Assembly (NCBI GenBank): GCA_030248225.1
Contig: JASANE010019229.1
Span: 1 to 64,000 of the forward strand
Origin: Trileptium ribeirensis
Lineage: Eukaryota; Nematoda; Enoplea; Enoplida; Thoracostomopsidae
Reading direction: 5' to 3'
Length of the DNA stretch: 64,000 nucleotides
In this document: one piece after another, positions 33,940-45,110 of the stretch
How the letters are laid out: each line of letters starts with the position of its first letter
Numbering within the stretch: the stretch's first letter is position 1
Position numbers and translations under genes: made by a program
The notes under the pieces: generated by a model
What the model was told of the DNA's origin: nothing
The model's database searches: none
Seen by the model: the letters and a program-made list of their open reading frames with translations, nothing else

Positions 33940-34956
33940 CATTTAAAATATATTAAAAACAAATTTGACATTAAACTTAGCGTATTGCGATGACCTTATT
34001 GCCTCAATGGGAGTTTGAAGAGGCTGAGAAAGCTAAAATATTTATCTATCAAGATGTCGGTTTTTTGGAATTTCAGCGTAAAACTGCCTTCCTCTGTATA
34101 CAGGCTTGCATAAACTGCTGCAAACTGAATATCCTTTCAACACATGGAGCGTAGACTAAACAATGTTGCTCTGTCTCCAATCGCCTCTCTTTACTAGACA
34201 TACGTTCGCTACATATTATTCCGGAGGATACTTGAAATTATTGGTTTATGTTGTTCTAAAAGAAAATAAAAGGTATATATACTAGAATTTTCTGATCGTT
34301 GGATAGAGATACGGTTCAGGGTAGCATTGGGCAACCAGTGCCCATCAGTTAGATAATGATGATTTTCTGATCAGGATGCTATAAACGAGACAAACTGTGA
34401 TACTGTTCGCACAGTTTCAATACATACAGTTCGTTTCCAAGAACGCAGTTTCTGGCTGCTTTGCAAATGTGTTACTTTACTCCAATGTCGACTGATTACA
34501 AAGTTTACAAGCGCACTGGCTGATACTTCACGCAATTTATATTAGCCAAGATTGCAGCTAAGTACTTCAATAATCCATACTCTATTATGTATATCAATTT
34601 AGACTGGTACAATTCTAACACATACCACAGATTTCTGAATGGGTAAGCTGCTACAAGCATGTACCTAGCTTTGTTTTGTTAACAAAATCCTGCCGGGTGA
34701 AGATAAAAAATTATTACTGAAATTGTGTCCTTACGTTTCACATGGTAATTCGCTGAGTTACTTTTTCCCTTTGTTTGGTTGTGTTGGAACGTGATCATTG
34801 TCTATATATATGTGTAAAGCATTATTTGACGTCAGATGAAGTAAAAACTGTGGACAATTTTAACCAAAATTTTCAAACCGGAATTCCGATATAGTTTTTG
34901 CCTTTTGCCGGAACTGCAACCGGAACACTGTTTTCGCCGTACCCGAATTTACACTC
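33940..34956 (+). mobile_element. Non-autonomous hAT family, copy 4 (5'-truncated, diverged)
   Basis: Interior matches copies 2 and 3 (ACATTAAACTTA, CTGTCTCCAATCGCC, CGTTTCACATGG, CCGGAATTCCG). The 5' CCGGAA-rich end is missing, and the 3' end has lost part of its terminal repeat. GTACACAG follows the 3' end, but no matching left repeat is visible. More diverged than the others, so probably the oldest. Confidence 0.8.
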
Positions 34957-36142
34957 TGGTACACAGCTATATTGAGCATAAACTTGCAAAATAGGTAGAA
35001 TAATAGCCATACTGCTTTAAGAGTTGAGCTCATTTTATAGAGCGAGAGAAGCTCTATGTAGCGGCATATTACACGTTGTTACTGTGGTTACCTGCGTTGC
35101 AGAATTAGGTAAAACAGACCTATGAGGTCGCGAAAACAAGCATATCTCCATAAACAGTCATAATATATGGTGGATTTTGGGCTCACTTGGTAGAGCGACC
35201 AAGCTCTATTTAGCAAGCGACATATGTCCGGTTATTACTGTACTTAACTATGTTGTAGGATTTGGTAAATATGGTTTTAAAATGGTTGTATGAAGTCCTA
35301 GATTGACGAAAACAGTCATATCGCCGTAATCAATGTAAATTATTATGTAACATTTGTTACTGAGGTTTAGAAATTGGTTGCGCAGAACAAACGAGTAAAA
35401 TTGCGTATACATTGTAAGAAATATAAACGTAGCGATGATAAGTCTGGCATAGTTGATACTGAAACCTGCATGTAGCTCAGTCCTTCCAAAATATAAAGTT
35501 TGTTTTCAACCACCTTTATGAAACTGCCAATAATTTGGCGATGATTAAAATAACATGCTTTTAGCAAAGCACAGTCATGTAGTAGTACGGAAATCATTTA
35601 AACAGTTCCAGCGGAGTTTTCGCTTACGGTCCAAGGGGCTAAATCGTGGAAAATTTTGTTTGTCACTGTCACTCATAACTGAGTTATTCGGATGGGTGGA
35701 TTTCGATAATCTTCTTTATTCGGTAACAATAGCGATGATGTGTCGTTTAGAAGAAGACGAACAGATCCGGCCCTTACTTTTAAGGACATAGAACAAACCT
35801 TCACTCTGCCGACTGGTCGTGGATAATAGGGCCCAAAATGAGAGTTGTCACAAAGTGGACAAAAGACATGGATAGGACTCTATAAATCCGTCTAATCGGA
35901 ATGTATGCTTTATAGCAGTATTACCACCATTTTGACTAACCATTATTTCTAAAATATCATATCAATAAAAATACTATTCCTCGGAAGGTCGAACTGTGGC
36001 GTTCCAAAATATTATTAATGTCATGACATGTACCCACACCCGAGCAGGACAAGTCAGGCAACTAAACAGTGCTGTAAGTAGATGTAGACACACCTTAAAA
36101 GAATATTAAACACAGCCTGTGATTGTCAATCCGCGTTTCTAT
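34957..36142. other. No gene seen
   Basis: Two partly similar blocks repeat the theme 'gagctc...tagagcgag...agctctat...tagc...catat...gttattact' at about 35027-35100 and about 35170-35245, a degenerate 145-bp tandem duplication. No coding region recognised. Confidence 0.5.
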
Positions 36143-36150
36143 CTTCGAAT

Positions 36151-37288
36151 CAGGGAATAACCGGAACCGGAACCGGCAACCGGAACGGTCCATTTAAACC
36201 GGATCCGGAACCTGGTCTTCGAAATTTATATATAGTAAAAGATATGAAGGAAGAAATTAAGGTATAGTCGACTTAAAATGCGTTAAAAATAACTTTTACA
36301 TTAAACTTAATGTATTGCCATGACATTATTGCCGTTTTGAAACTTTAAAGAGACTGACGAAGTTAATAATGTTTATTTATCGATCAATATGTCGTTTTAT
36401 TGGACACCCTGAGCAAAAAATGCCTTCTACTATACACCCTTGCGTATACTGCGTCAAATTGAATGTGCTTACAACGCATAGAGCGAAGAATAAACGCTTT
36501 CGCTCTGTCCCTATTCGCCTCCCTTTACTACTCATACGTTTGTTAGATGTTGTTATGTAGGAAACTTGAAATTATTAGTTTATATAATTCAGGAAAAATT
36601 AATAGATAAAAATATTTTTCTGATCAGTGGTAAGAGAGACTGTTTAGGCTAGCGTTGGACAAACAGTGCCCGTCAGTTAGATGATAATGATGATAACTTT
36701 CTAATCATAATGCTATAAATGAGACAAACTGTTATACTGCTAGCACAGTTTCAATAAATCCAGTTCATTGCCAACAAAGCAGTTTTTGGCTGCGTTGTAG
36801 ATAACGTTACTTCACTTTAATTTCGCCTGATTTACAAAGTTTACAAGCGCACTGGCTGGCGCTTGGCGCAATTTATATTAGCCAAGCATACGCTAAGTAC
36901 TTCTATGTCAGCCATACTCTGTTACCCAGTTGGACTGGTTTAATTCGAACGTAATCCGGACACTTCTGAATGTGTAAAATAGTTACTACAAGCATCGACT
37001 TGGTTTTGATTTGTTAACAAACTGTTGCAGGTTATTATGAAAAATTTCTACTGAAATTATGTGTCCTACTTACGTTTCATACGGCAAATTGCTTAGTTAA
37101 TCTTTTCTTTTGCTTGGTTGTATTGGAGCTTGATCATTGTATATATAATATATATTACATATTTTTGGATCAGGGATGAAGCAAAACAAAATTTTTAAAC
37201 TGGAATTCCGGTTCCGATATGGTTTTTGCCCCTTGCCGGAACCGCAACCGGAACACGATTTTCGCCGGAACCGGAACTGGAATCCCTG
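36151..37288 (+). mobile_element. Non-autonomous hAT family, copy 3 (1138 bp)
   Basis: Starts CAGGGAATAACCGGAACC and ends with the inverted CAGGGATTCCAGTTCCGG. Flanking 8-bp repeats CTTCGAAT (36143-36150) and CTTCGAAG (37289-37296) match at 7 of 8. Same orientation and interior as copy 2. Confidence 0.93.
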
Positions 37289-37296
37289 CTTCGAAG

Positions 37297-39837
37297 GTAA
37301 TATCAAATCTCGACGCGTGGGATTGACAGCAAGGGGGTCTTTGCATTTTTATCAGCAAAAAGTTAGTATTTAGTGTACCCTCCCGAGTAGACGAAAAATT
37401 AGAGAACACCAAAATGTGCATCACAATCTTGACGTATTGTGGTTATTTGACTATAATGATTGACTACCATGACTTTATGCCGGAATTTTTCTCGGAAGGA
37501 ATGTTTACTCCCACTACTAGGAGGTGTATCCTACCCCATTTTCTGCCCCTAGCTAAATTTTAAGAATTTTTAGAAAATAATAAATTAGGTTTTTTATTGA
37601 CGCTATATTGGTTAAAATGTGTTTCACTAACAGCCGCCATGTCATTAATTTACGTTTTTTCATTTTACTTTAAAATTCCGTACCCCTTCCCCATACCAAA
37701 CCTATACCCCAAACAAATGTGCTCAACACCTCAGACGTACACGCACAGCGGTAATTGAGACATTCATAGCGTTTTTGGCATCAACCTTGTTTAATAGTGC
37801 CTGAGAAAAACATACTTTTTAACTCTTCTGCGATTAAATATTTCAACCCCCCCCCCGAACACATGTGTACCCCTCGGGCAAATTTTTACCGATACCCTCC
37901 CCCGACAGCGGCGATTAAGGTATTTGCTTTAAGTGTGCGTAGTTATTCCGAAAACAAACAAATATTTTCACTTTTGCGCGATTTAAAAGTTTGTACCCCC
38001 GCCCCCGAGCGTAGCATTAAAGGCTCACTCATGTTTCCCAATGACAGTACCGTGTGATTGTCCATTTTTATAGTAAGCCTCTATATGATGAATTATTTGT
38101 AACAGTTATACCCATAGGGTATAGCACAAAGTACTGTTGTCATACTTCGTTAAAACACATCTAATTCGTGGAGGTTGGTCATAAAAAAGTTATATTGATG
38201 TACAGAAATCGTTTAATTCTTATTTCGAAGGCCAACGGGTATTATCGTAGAACGTATGAAAACCTGACATAAAATAGCTTTGGCACATGATTGCGGAATA
38301 AGCCTCGCTGCAGAGGTGCTCAGTGGCATGGTAATGGTTTTATAGCACATTTAGTATTAAAAATCGACTATAAGCATGGTGTAATTTTCAGGTGAAATAA
38401 AATCACACTCTCTTCATTTCACCATCGCATACGAGATACTATGTATATTGTCGGAAATTTGTCAGTGTTTGATATATCTTATCTTGTTCTTAAGGTCTAT
38501 TAGATTTCCTCTGTTTTAGCTATAGTTTGTTCTGTCAAAAAGTGATTTGTAACTGTTTATGTGCAATTTCGCTGCTTGCCCAATGTTATGGCATAATAAA
38601 ATATATACAGTGTCCGTGTGGTATAATTTATTTGAGTATATACTCGCCGGAAATGTATCTTATTCGTTCAAGAAATTTCAAATTTTCTAAATTGTTCAAA
38701 TTTTTAGCACAATCTTGAGAATAATTATTTTGATGGCTCGCTGTTGGAGGCTAATTTATGGACAGGCAACGATCGCTCCACTTTTGGTCGATGTTAGTTA
38801 AGTATGAACTCGAAACTTGATAGTCACTTCTGCCGAGTACTGTAGTGTGATGGTACATTTATTAATTTTTTTGATGACAATTATATTTTATCTATATAAA
38901 ATAAACGTGAACGTAGTGAAATCGAATCAATCTCATATTGAACGTTGATTTCCAGACAAATGAGAGATTATTCTGACCCCTTAACACTTTGAAATAAATA
39001 AAACTATACTTCTAACAAAACTACACTTTGAAATTTTCTCAATATGGGCAAGTATTTCCACAAAATTTAAACGTTTCGGGCCTCGTTTCATAAACAAATT
39101 TTTGGGGATATATACTACTATTTATTATTCAAAAGTTTTCACACGTATTTCGTTATGGCACAACATTTAGCGTACGTCCACCGCGAAGAAGGTTGCTGAA
39201 TGTGCTATATGTGATGTGTTTTGTAACACCCAGAAATTTTGTTATTTTGGGACTAGGGAGCATATGTAAAAATTTCTTGGAAATATTTATTCGTTTTACA
39301 AAATTCTAAACACGATTCTAGATAATAAATTCTATTTAAACCAGTTTTTCTTGTTATTTATTAAATTTTATTGTTATAAAAATCAAGCCTTGGGCAAAAT
39401 TTAGAGTCAGCTTTGCACAACTTTAGGGACAGAGAGTTGATTTCGTGGAGACCTCTGTATGGACGATGGTACCAGGCATATGAAACCAAGTTTGATCTGT
39501 TATGCAGTTAGGAGTATGTGCTTCGAAATTAACATAAATGACTTCCAGTAATGGCGAAATTTCCATTTTAGGTCGTCGTCAACATCTACGACATTTTCTC
39601 GGCATGTGCCTTATCACTATGATCCACAGCACGAAGGCCGGAGCAGTGCTTTGTCACATCGTTATCGATATTACAACAGATTGGACGCCAGCGGTCAACG
39701 TACAATGGTACGCTAGTGCTTTCGAATTGTTGATGATCTGCGATAAAATGCGCCGCACGATGTAGCTTTGTCATAAATACATTATTCAAATGATTTAAGT
39801 ATATGTAACAGATCCATACGGATCGTTACGAGGTGGA
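37297..39837. other. Gene-poor stretch with C-rich patches
   Basis: At about 37675-38010 short C-rich words (TACCCC, CCCCCGA) recur with 'agcggcgattaa'-like segments, suggesting a very decayed tandem repeat of roughly 130-160 bp. The rest is AT-rich. No supported gene. Confidence 0.45.
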
Positions 39838-40275
39838 TAATCCTGACCACAGCCTAATGGCAAACTTTTATCGAAAATCCATAATCCTGACCACACGATA
39901 ATCGTCAACATTTACGAAAATCCTGACCACACCCCAATGGTCAACATTTTTTCGAACACAAATAATCCTGACCACACCCCAATGGTTAACATTTTTTCGA
40001 ATAAAAATAAATCTGACCACAGTGCAATGGTCAACATTTTTTCGACCACCAATAATTATGTCCACAGTATAATGGACAACATTTTTCCGAGTACCAAAAA
40101 ATCCCGTCCACAGTATAATAGACAACATTTTTCCCGAGTACCAAAAATCCTGTCCACAGTGTAATGGACAACATTTTTCCGGAGACAAAAAATCCTGTCC
40201 ATAGAGTAATGGTCAACATTTAGTTGAGTTTGCCAATAATCATGACCACGTGTATAGTGGCCAACTTTTCCGACT
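39838..40275. repeat. Tandem array, about 10 units of 45 bp
   Basis: Each unit carries CCTGACCAC or CCTGTCCAC, then about 6 variable bases, then AATGGTCAACATTTTT(C)CGA and an A-rich spacer. Because the unit length is a multiple of three, both strands stay open (39868-40391 minus, 39937-40164 plus). Those ORFs are by-products. Left units share CTGACCACACCCCAATGG and right units share GTCCACAGTATAATGG, so the array has two subtypes in blocks. Confidence 0.92.
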
Positions 40276-43200
40276 TCTGTCACTAGTTTTCCCCAACCTG
40301 GAACACTAGACGGGAATAGCCTAGAAGGGTGCGGAACCCGCCGTCGCATTACAATACGTACAATTATGCAAGCAGACTCAATTGATCGCAAGCAAATATA
40401 TATAAACTGCGTTTCTCTATATACACCCGTCGACCATAAAGCCCTGTTGTCACCTCATATGTAGACTGCCTAACTGGCACGAACCATGAACCACCGTATA
40501 TACGTAGATCAGCAATGGAAATAACTCGCAAGATCAAAATAGCTATATAAGTACATAATTACAGCAAATCAGAAATTATCAGGTATATACGTAGATAATT
40601 GGAACAGAACTAAAATCAAAGTATATAAGTACGTAATCAGAACAGGTTCAATAGCACTACATTGAAATATATATAGGTAAATGGAATAATTAGGTTCAAA
40701 GAGTCCCGCTATGTAACCGACTCGTATTTTCAGTATTTCGGCCTGCACCGCCGACGTCGTCTTTTGATCAAAATGGGTATCTTTGTTGATATTTCAGAAA
40801 GGGATAATCGTCAAGGAATCGCGACCGTATACACTGATAACTATATACAGACTTATCGTAGTGCCCCGTTGGCACGATTTGGTATATATATTGGCATTTG
40901 CATGATTTTTATCGTATTATTGGCCATAAAGGCACCATTGATATATGCTTAAACTACATGCCATTAATACCATTCTTGTTATGCTTTTGATGGCCATAAA
41001 GGCACATGTTTGTTATATATTACCATGATCATGTCATATCGTTGTGTACCGTTGAATCGATGTTGTCAATACATATTTTCAGATACAAATCGATTGAGAC
41101 ATAGGGTGTTAACCAGTTATATATATATATATCCGTGCATATCTATCGTTCCATATTCATACCGTACCTTGTTATTGCACCAGGCCATCAAAGCGCCTGG
41201 ATTTGATTATAATTTTACGTACACTGTTTGGCATATCTTGCTGTACTTCTTGTAATTTCTAGGTTGAGAGTGTGATTGATATAATGTAACGCATTTGGGG
41301 ATAATTTCAGGAGGAAGTTGGGAAAATTTTACGCACGCAAACCGATGTTTCGTAGGTACAGAACGCGAGTATGGCGAGCCCTTGCCATACTCTACTTGCA
41401 GAGAATTTTAGGACGGTACGACTCCCCCGTTACAACCCCGAATCAGCAGTTAGGCAGGAATTACCCTACCCCGCGTGGTAGGACCGCAAAGTTTAGTCTA
41501 ACCTGTTATTTGAAACGACTGGCCGTGACGGACACCCGTCACGACCGTCCTCACGAATGAGGACCACAAAAATGCGGCTGCCCGCTCGAAAGCGAACAGC
41601 AATCGAGTAAATTTTCTGAAAAGTATAAGGATAAATCAAAAATATCAAATTTCCCAGTGTTCAATGTTACCATTGTACCAGCGTTCAATTTCGCTGGTTA
41701 AGATAAGACAAAATTTAAAATGAAAATTTAGGAAATTTGGTACCCAAAATATCGGCTCCGGTCCATAACTCCGGAACCGTTGGGAATTTCAATATTAAGT
41801 GCTTAACATTTATTATAGATAATTTTACGGTCTTTCGAAAGAGACCGGTTTCGTGGAAATCCGACCCGGATCCACGGACTTAGGGACACATTTTTATATA
41901 AGTAAACTGGTAAAATACATTTAACTAAACAATTCGACGAATTATGGACAGAAAACCGCATGAGTAGTATCATTAGAATCCCCAGACCCGAGGCTTTCAT
42001 TTGAGCCCGGACGGGTCTCGCTGCGCCCACTTTTAGGTACCCCGTACGAAGATTTCAAAATAACGCCCCGACAGGCGTGTCACCCCTCATTAGATTCCCC
42101 TTGCCCAGACTAACCCAAATATATATAAAACACCCCAGGAAAGTGTCCCCCGGACCCAGGAGAACCGTTTAAACACCCTACCCGGAGAAAATTTGACATG
42201 GACCCTCCCCCAAGAGCCTATTTTCCCCCCTGGAGACCGAATACGGTCCTGTTACATATCGTCCTAACCGGACGGACCTACTGAGTCCGAATCCGTGTTC
42301 CGTTTGGCACTCCGGCCACTGCCCAGGGACCCCCACCCTCCTTTTTGCCCCGTTCTTCACGCATCCTCTCTTTTGTTTACATACTTGGGTCCCATCTTTT
42401 TCAGCATATGAGTCTTACGAACTTGATGTCTGTTTGAAACTTTATATCGTCTCGCATAAAATTGATATAATATTAATATTAATTGACCTATCTTATCAGT
42501 AGTGGTTGCTATTAAGTTGATATTTGTTAGCTGGAACGTTGTAGTAGTTTCGTGGTCGCCGAGTATTTGAACAAATACGTTAGCTTTCCAAACCAAGCAA
42601 ATTTCATATACGCCTTGTTGTGATGCGGGACTTTATTAGGAGTGTCTTAAGTCTACAACCAAATAGTTATTGAGTTTACATATAAAACGCGACTCTTAAA
42701 GGTCTTCATATACTTGGTGTTAACTTTCTATAAAATTTTAACCGTTTATTACAGCCCTTGTCGGTACAGTGTAGTCGAAGCTTGTACATATGTGTAAGTA
42801 TATATGTGATAGAAGCGCTGGCCAGCAATAGTGGTATATTAAGTAAACAGAGTTTAATACAGTTCTCACTTCCATATAAGGTTTATATCAAATTGATACG
42901 AAATTTATTATTTGTACTTTCTTATCAGCGATCGGCCTCAGCATAGTACCAAAATCGAGGCATATTTGAGCTAAGATGCAGTTAATAACAAGCCGACATT
43001 CAGGCAATATTAAGCTAGCGGTTTGCGATGGACTTGGTGTGATGGCGTTTATTTGAATAATTTAAGAGCTTTGTGTTAATTTAGAGAGAAGTTTCTGGAA
43101 GATGGTGTGGTTGACTTCGAAAAGCTATAGTTTGTAGGGGTTTAATATAAATTATATAGTTTTAGTTTATAACTTTGGAATTTGGCTTTATCTTATAGAA

Positions 43201-43440
43201 ATTTCTAGAAAGTTTCATATTAGTTTAAAAGAGTTTCATATAAATTTGTAGTAAATAAAGCTATAAATCAATTTAATTAAATAAAATCTCGTAATGAAAT
43301 CGGTCCAAATTTTCCGAAAGTATGATCGGAATTTGACCGATAAGACTGTTTGCTTAATTGGACAATATTAAATCAGAAATCGGACGAAAAGTGCTGAATA
43401 AGCACTTTAACGGTCCGAAATTTAAAATTTCAAATTATTT
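40276..43440. other. No gene seen; small repeats
   Basis: A degenerate repeat of about 80 bp with ATATACGTAGAT and TATATAAGTAC words lies at about 40495-40680. GGCCATAAAGGCAC occurs twice (40922 and 40991). GC-richer sequence with several short palindromes at 41400-41560 has no coding signal. Confidence 0.45.
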
Positions 43441-43450
43441 CAAATTCTAG

Positions 43451-43458
43451 TATAAAAG
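43451..43458 (+). promoter_or_regulatory. TATA box of a possible LTR or gene promoter
   Basis: TATAAAAG is followed about 30 bp later by CGTTTAGTTCG, a plausible initiator, and by AGATCGGTCG at about +25, near the position of a downstream promoter element. It lies in a transition from AT-rich to more GC-rich sequence, as in an LTR, but I found no second LTR copy. Inference only. Confidence 0.4.
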
Positions 43459-44399
43459 CAGAGTCGCAAAGACTCTACAGCGTTTAGTTCGACTTCGGCA
43501 GCGCAGAGATCGGTCGTTTTGCAGACCGACTCTGGCGCTTATAGATTTATAGATCCTGATGTTTTGGTTTTACTGCTTTGCTTTTGTTTGACGGTTTTCC
43601 CGAATGGCTGTTGCGGTTGGATGGATGCGATGGACGTTGATTCGAAAAAGACCCGAGTACGTGAGTATGGACAGGGAGGTGGATTAGCCACCTAAGTTTC
43701 TTGATATTAGATAGGGCTAGCTTTAATAATGGTTAGGATAGAACCGAGTCGGTTGTTTCGAGTTACCGTGAGTGAAAATTTCTATGGACTCCCTGTCCAT
43801 ACTCAGATTTACGCGATAGCCCCGTCCGTCCTAGCTTATCCCGCAAACACGTTGTGACGACCAGTCTTTCAAACAACTTGATTCCGTAGCCGAAGTCGAG
43901 CTGGACCTCCCTCGGTCACAGAGTTAGGACACAAATAAGCGCGACACTCGCGCCGAATAATTTTACATGATTCCCTGAGTCGAGGTAGGATTTTGGAAAC
44001 TATTCCCTGAGCTGACCGAGGTTAAACTAAACATTTTGGTTGCAGGTATTTTGGCTAAATAAGACTTTTTGATTAGCACTCCGAATCATCCGCAGTCATG
44101 CCACGTCATCCGTGCCAAGTACTTTGCCGAGGACTTTATGCTAGATGTTTTCTTGGTTTATTGATTTCTTTGGACGTGAAACCGTCCGCCGAGTTTGGAG
44201 CTCTATCAATTGGGCTTTTCTTTGTATTTTTGGACTACGCTACTATAGGAACTCAGCTAAATTCTAACCATAAGGTAATAATGCTCCCGGCAACATTGTC
44301 GAATAAACTTTGTATTAAGTCGCAGCCAGATGTACTTATTTGAGGCAACGCTAGCGAGTCAGCTCACACCGGTAGTAAGTTGGCGCATTGCAGGAATTA
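43459..44399. other. No gene seen downstream of the TATA box
   Basis: Moderately GC-rich sequence. The short inverted pair GAGTATGGACAGGG (43661) and its complement CCCTGTCCATACTC (43791) encloses about 115 bp. There is an open frame at 44098-44343 of 81 codons with no family resemblance. Confidence 0.45.
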
Positions 44400-45110
44400 C
44401 CTCAGCAAATTTGCTAAAATTTTACCCGGACCTCTCGGAGGATCCGAACTATAGATTCAATGTTTAAGACGTTCGAATATCGAGTCGGAACCTAAATCCA
44501 ACGACCCGAAAAAAGGGTCACTCCCAGCAAAACGCGAAAATTCAAGTAACTTACGTCCTCTTTCAGGAATTTTGTCAGAACCTTGGCAATTTCTTCGTGA
44601 GAATGTCCGCTAATGAATAGGACTCTAAAACCCGTTGATTTCGAGTCGGAAACCGAAACCCGACGGCCTTGAAGTGGCCTAACCCCACAAAAAAAAGTGA
44701 AATTAAGATTAAAAGTAAAATATTTTAAGAACTTCTCCAGGAATTTCGCTGAAACTTTCGCTGTTTCTTCGTAGGGATGTCCCCTATTGGACACCGCTCT
44801 GTAACCTGACATTATTACATCGGAATCACAAACCCGATGACCTGGAAGTGACCTGACCCTATCAAATTTGTCAGTTCCAGATTAAAATTAAAATATCCCA
44901 AGATTCCCTCCACGAATCTTGGTGTAATTCTCGCAGTTTCTTCGCAAGCATGTCTGCTTTAAGATAGTATCATAAACTTTAACTTTATCATGTCGGAATT
45001 ACAAACCCGACGGTCCGATAGTGATCCGCTTTTACCCGAACTTTACACATTAATATCTGGACATCTGTTCCAGGAAGTTTAACGATTTTTCTCGTAGATA
45101 TAGAGGCCCA
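44400..45110. repeat. Degenerate tandem repeat, period about 174 bp
   Basis: The segment TTTCTTCG followed by G/A-rich bases and ATGTC recurs at about 44589, 44762 and 44936, with a weaker fourth TTTTCTCGTAG at about 45093. Each is preceded by 'ccaggaatt'-like sequence and followed by 'gtcggaa...aacccgacg'. Spacing is 173-174 bp. Coding is not credible. Confidence 0.75.

Noticed and set aside
39838..40275. CRISPR-like array of 45-bp units
   Set aside because: No constant repeat with unique spacers; units diverge throughout, and this is a eukaryotic minisatellite.
39868..40391. Minus-strand ORFs with repeated Val-Arg-Ile blocks
   Set aside because: By-products of the 45-bp tandem array; all frames stay open and no domain is present.
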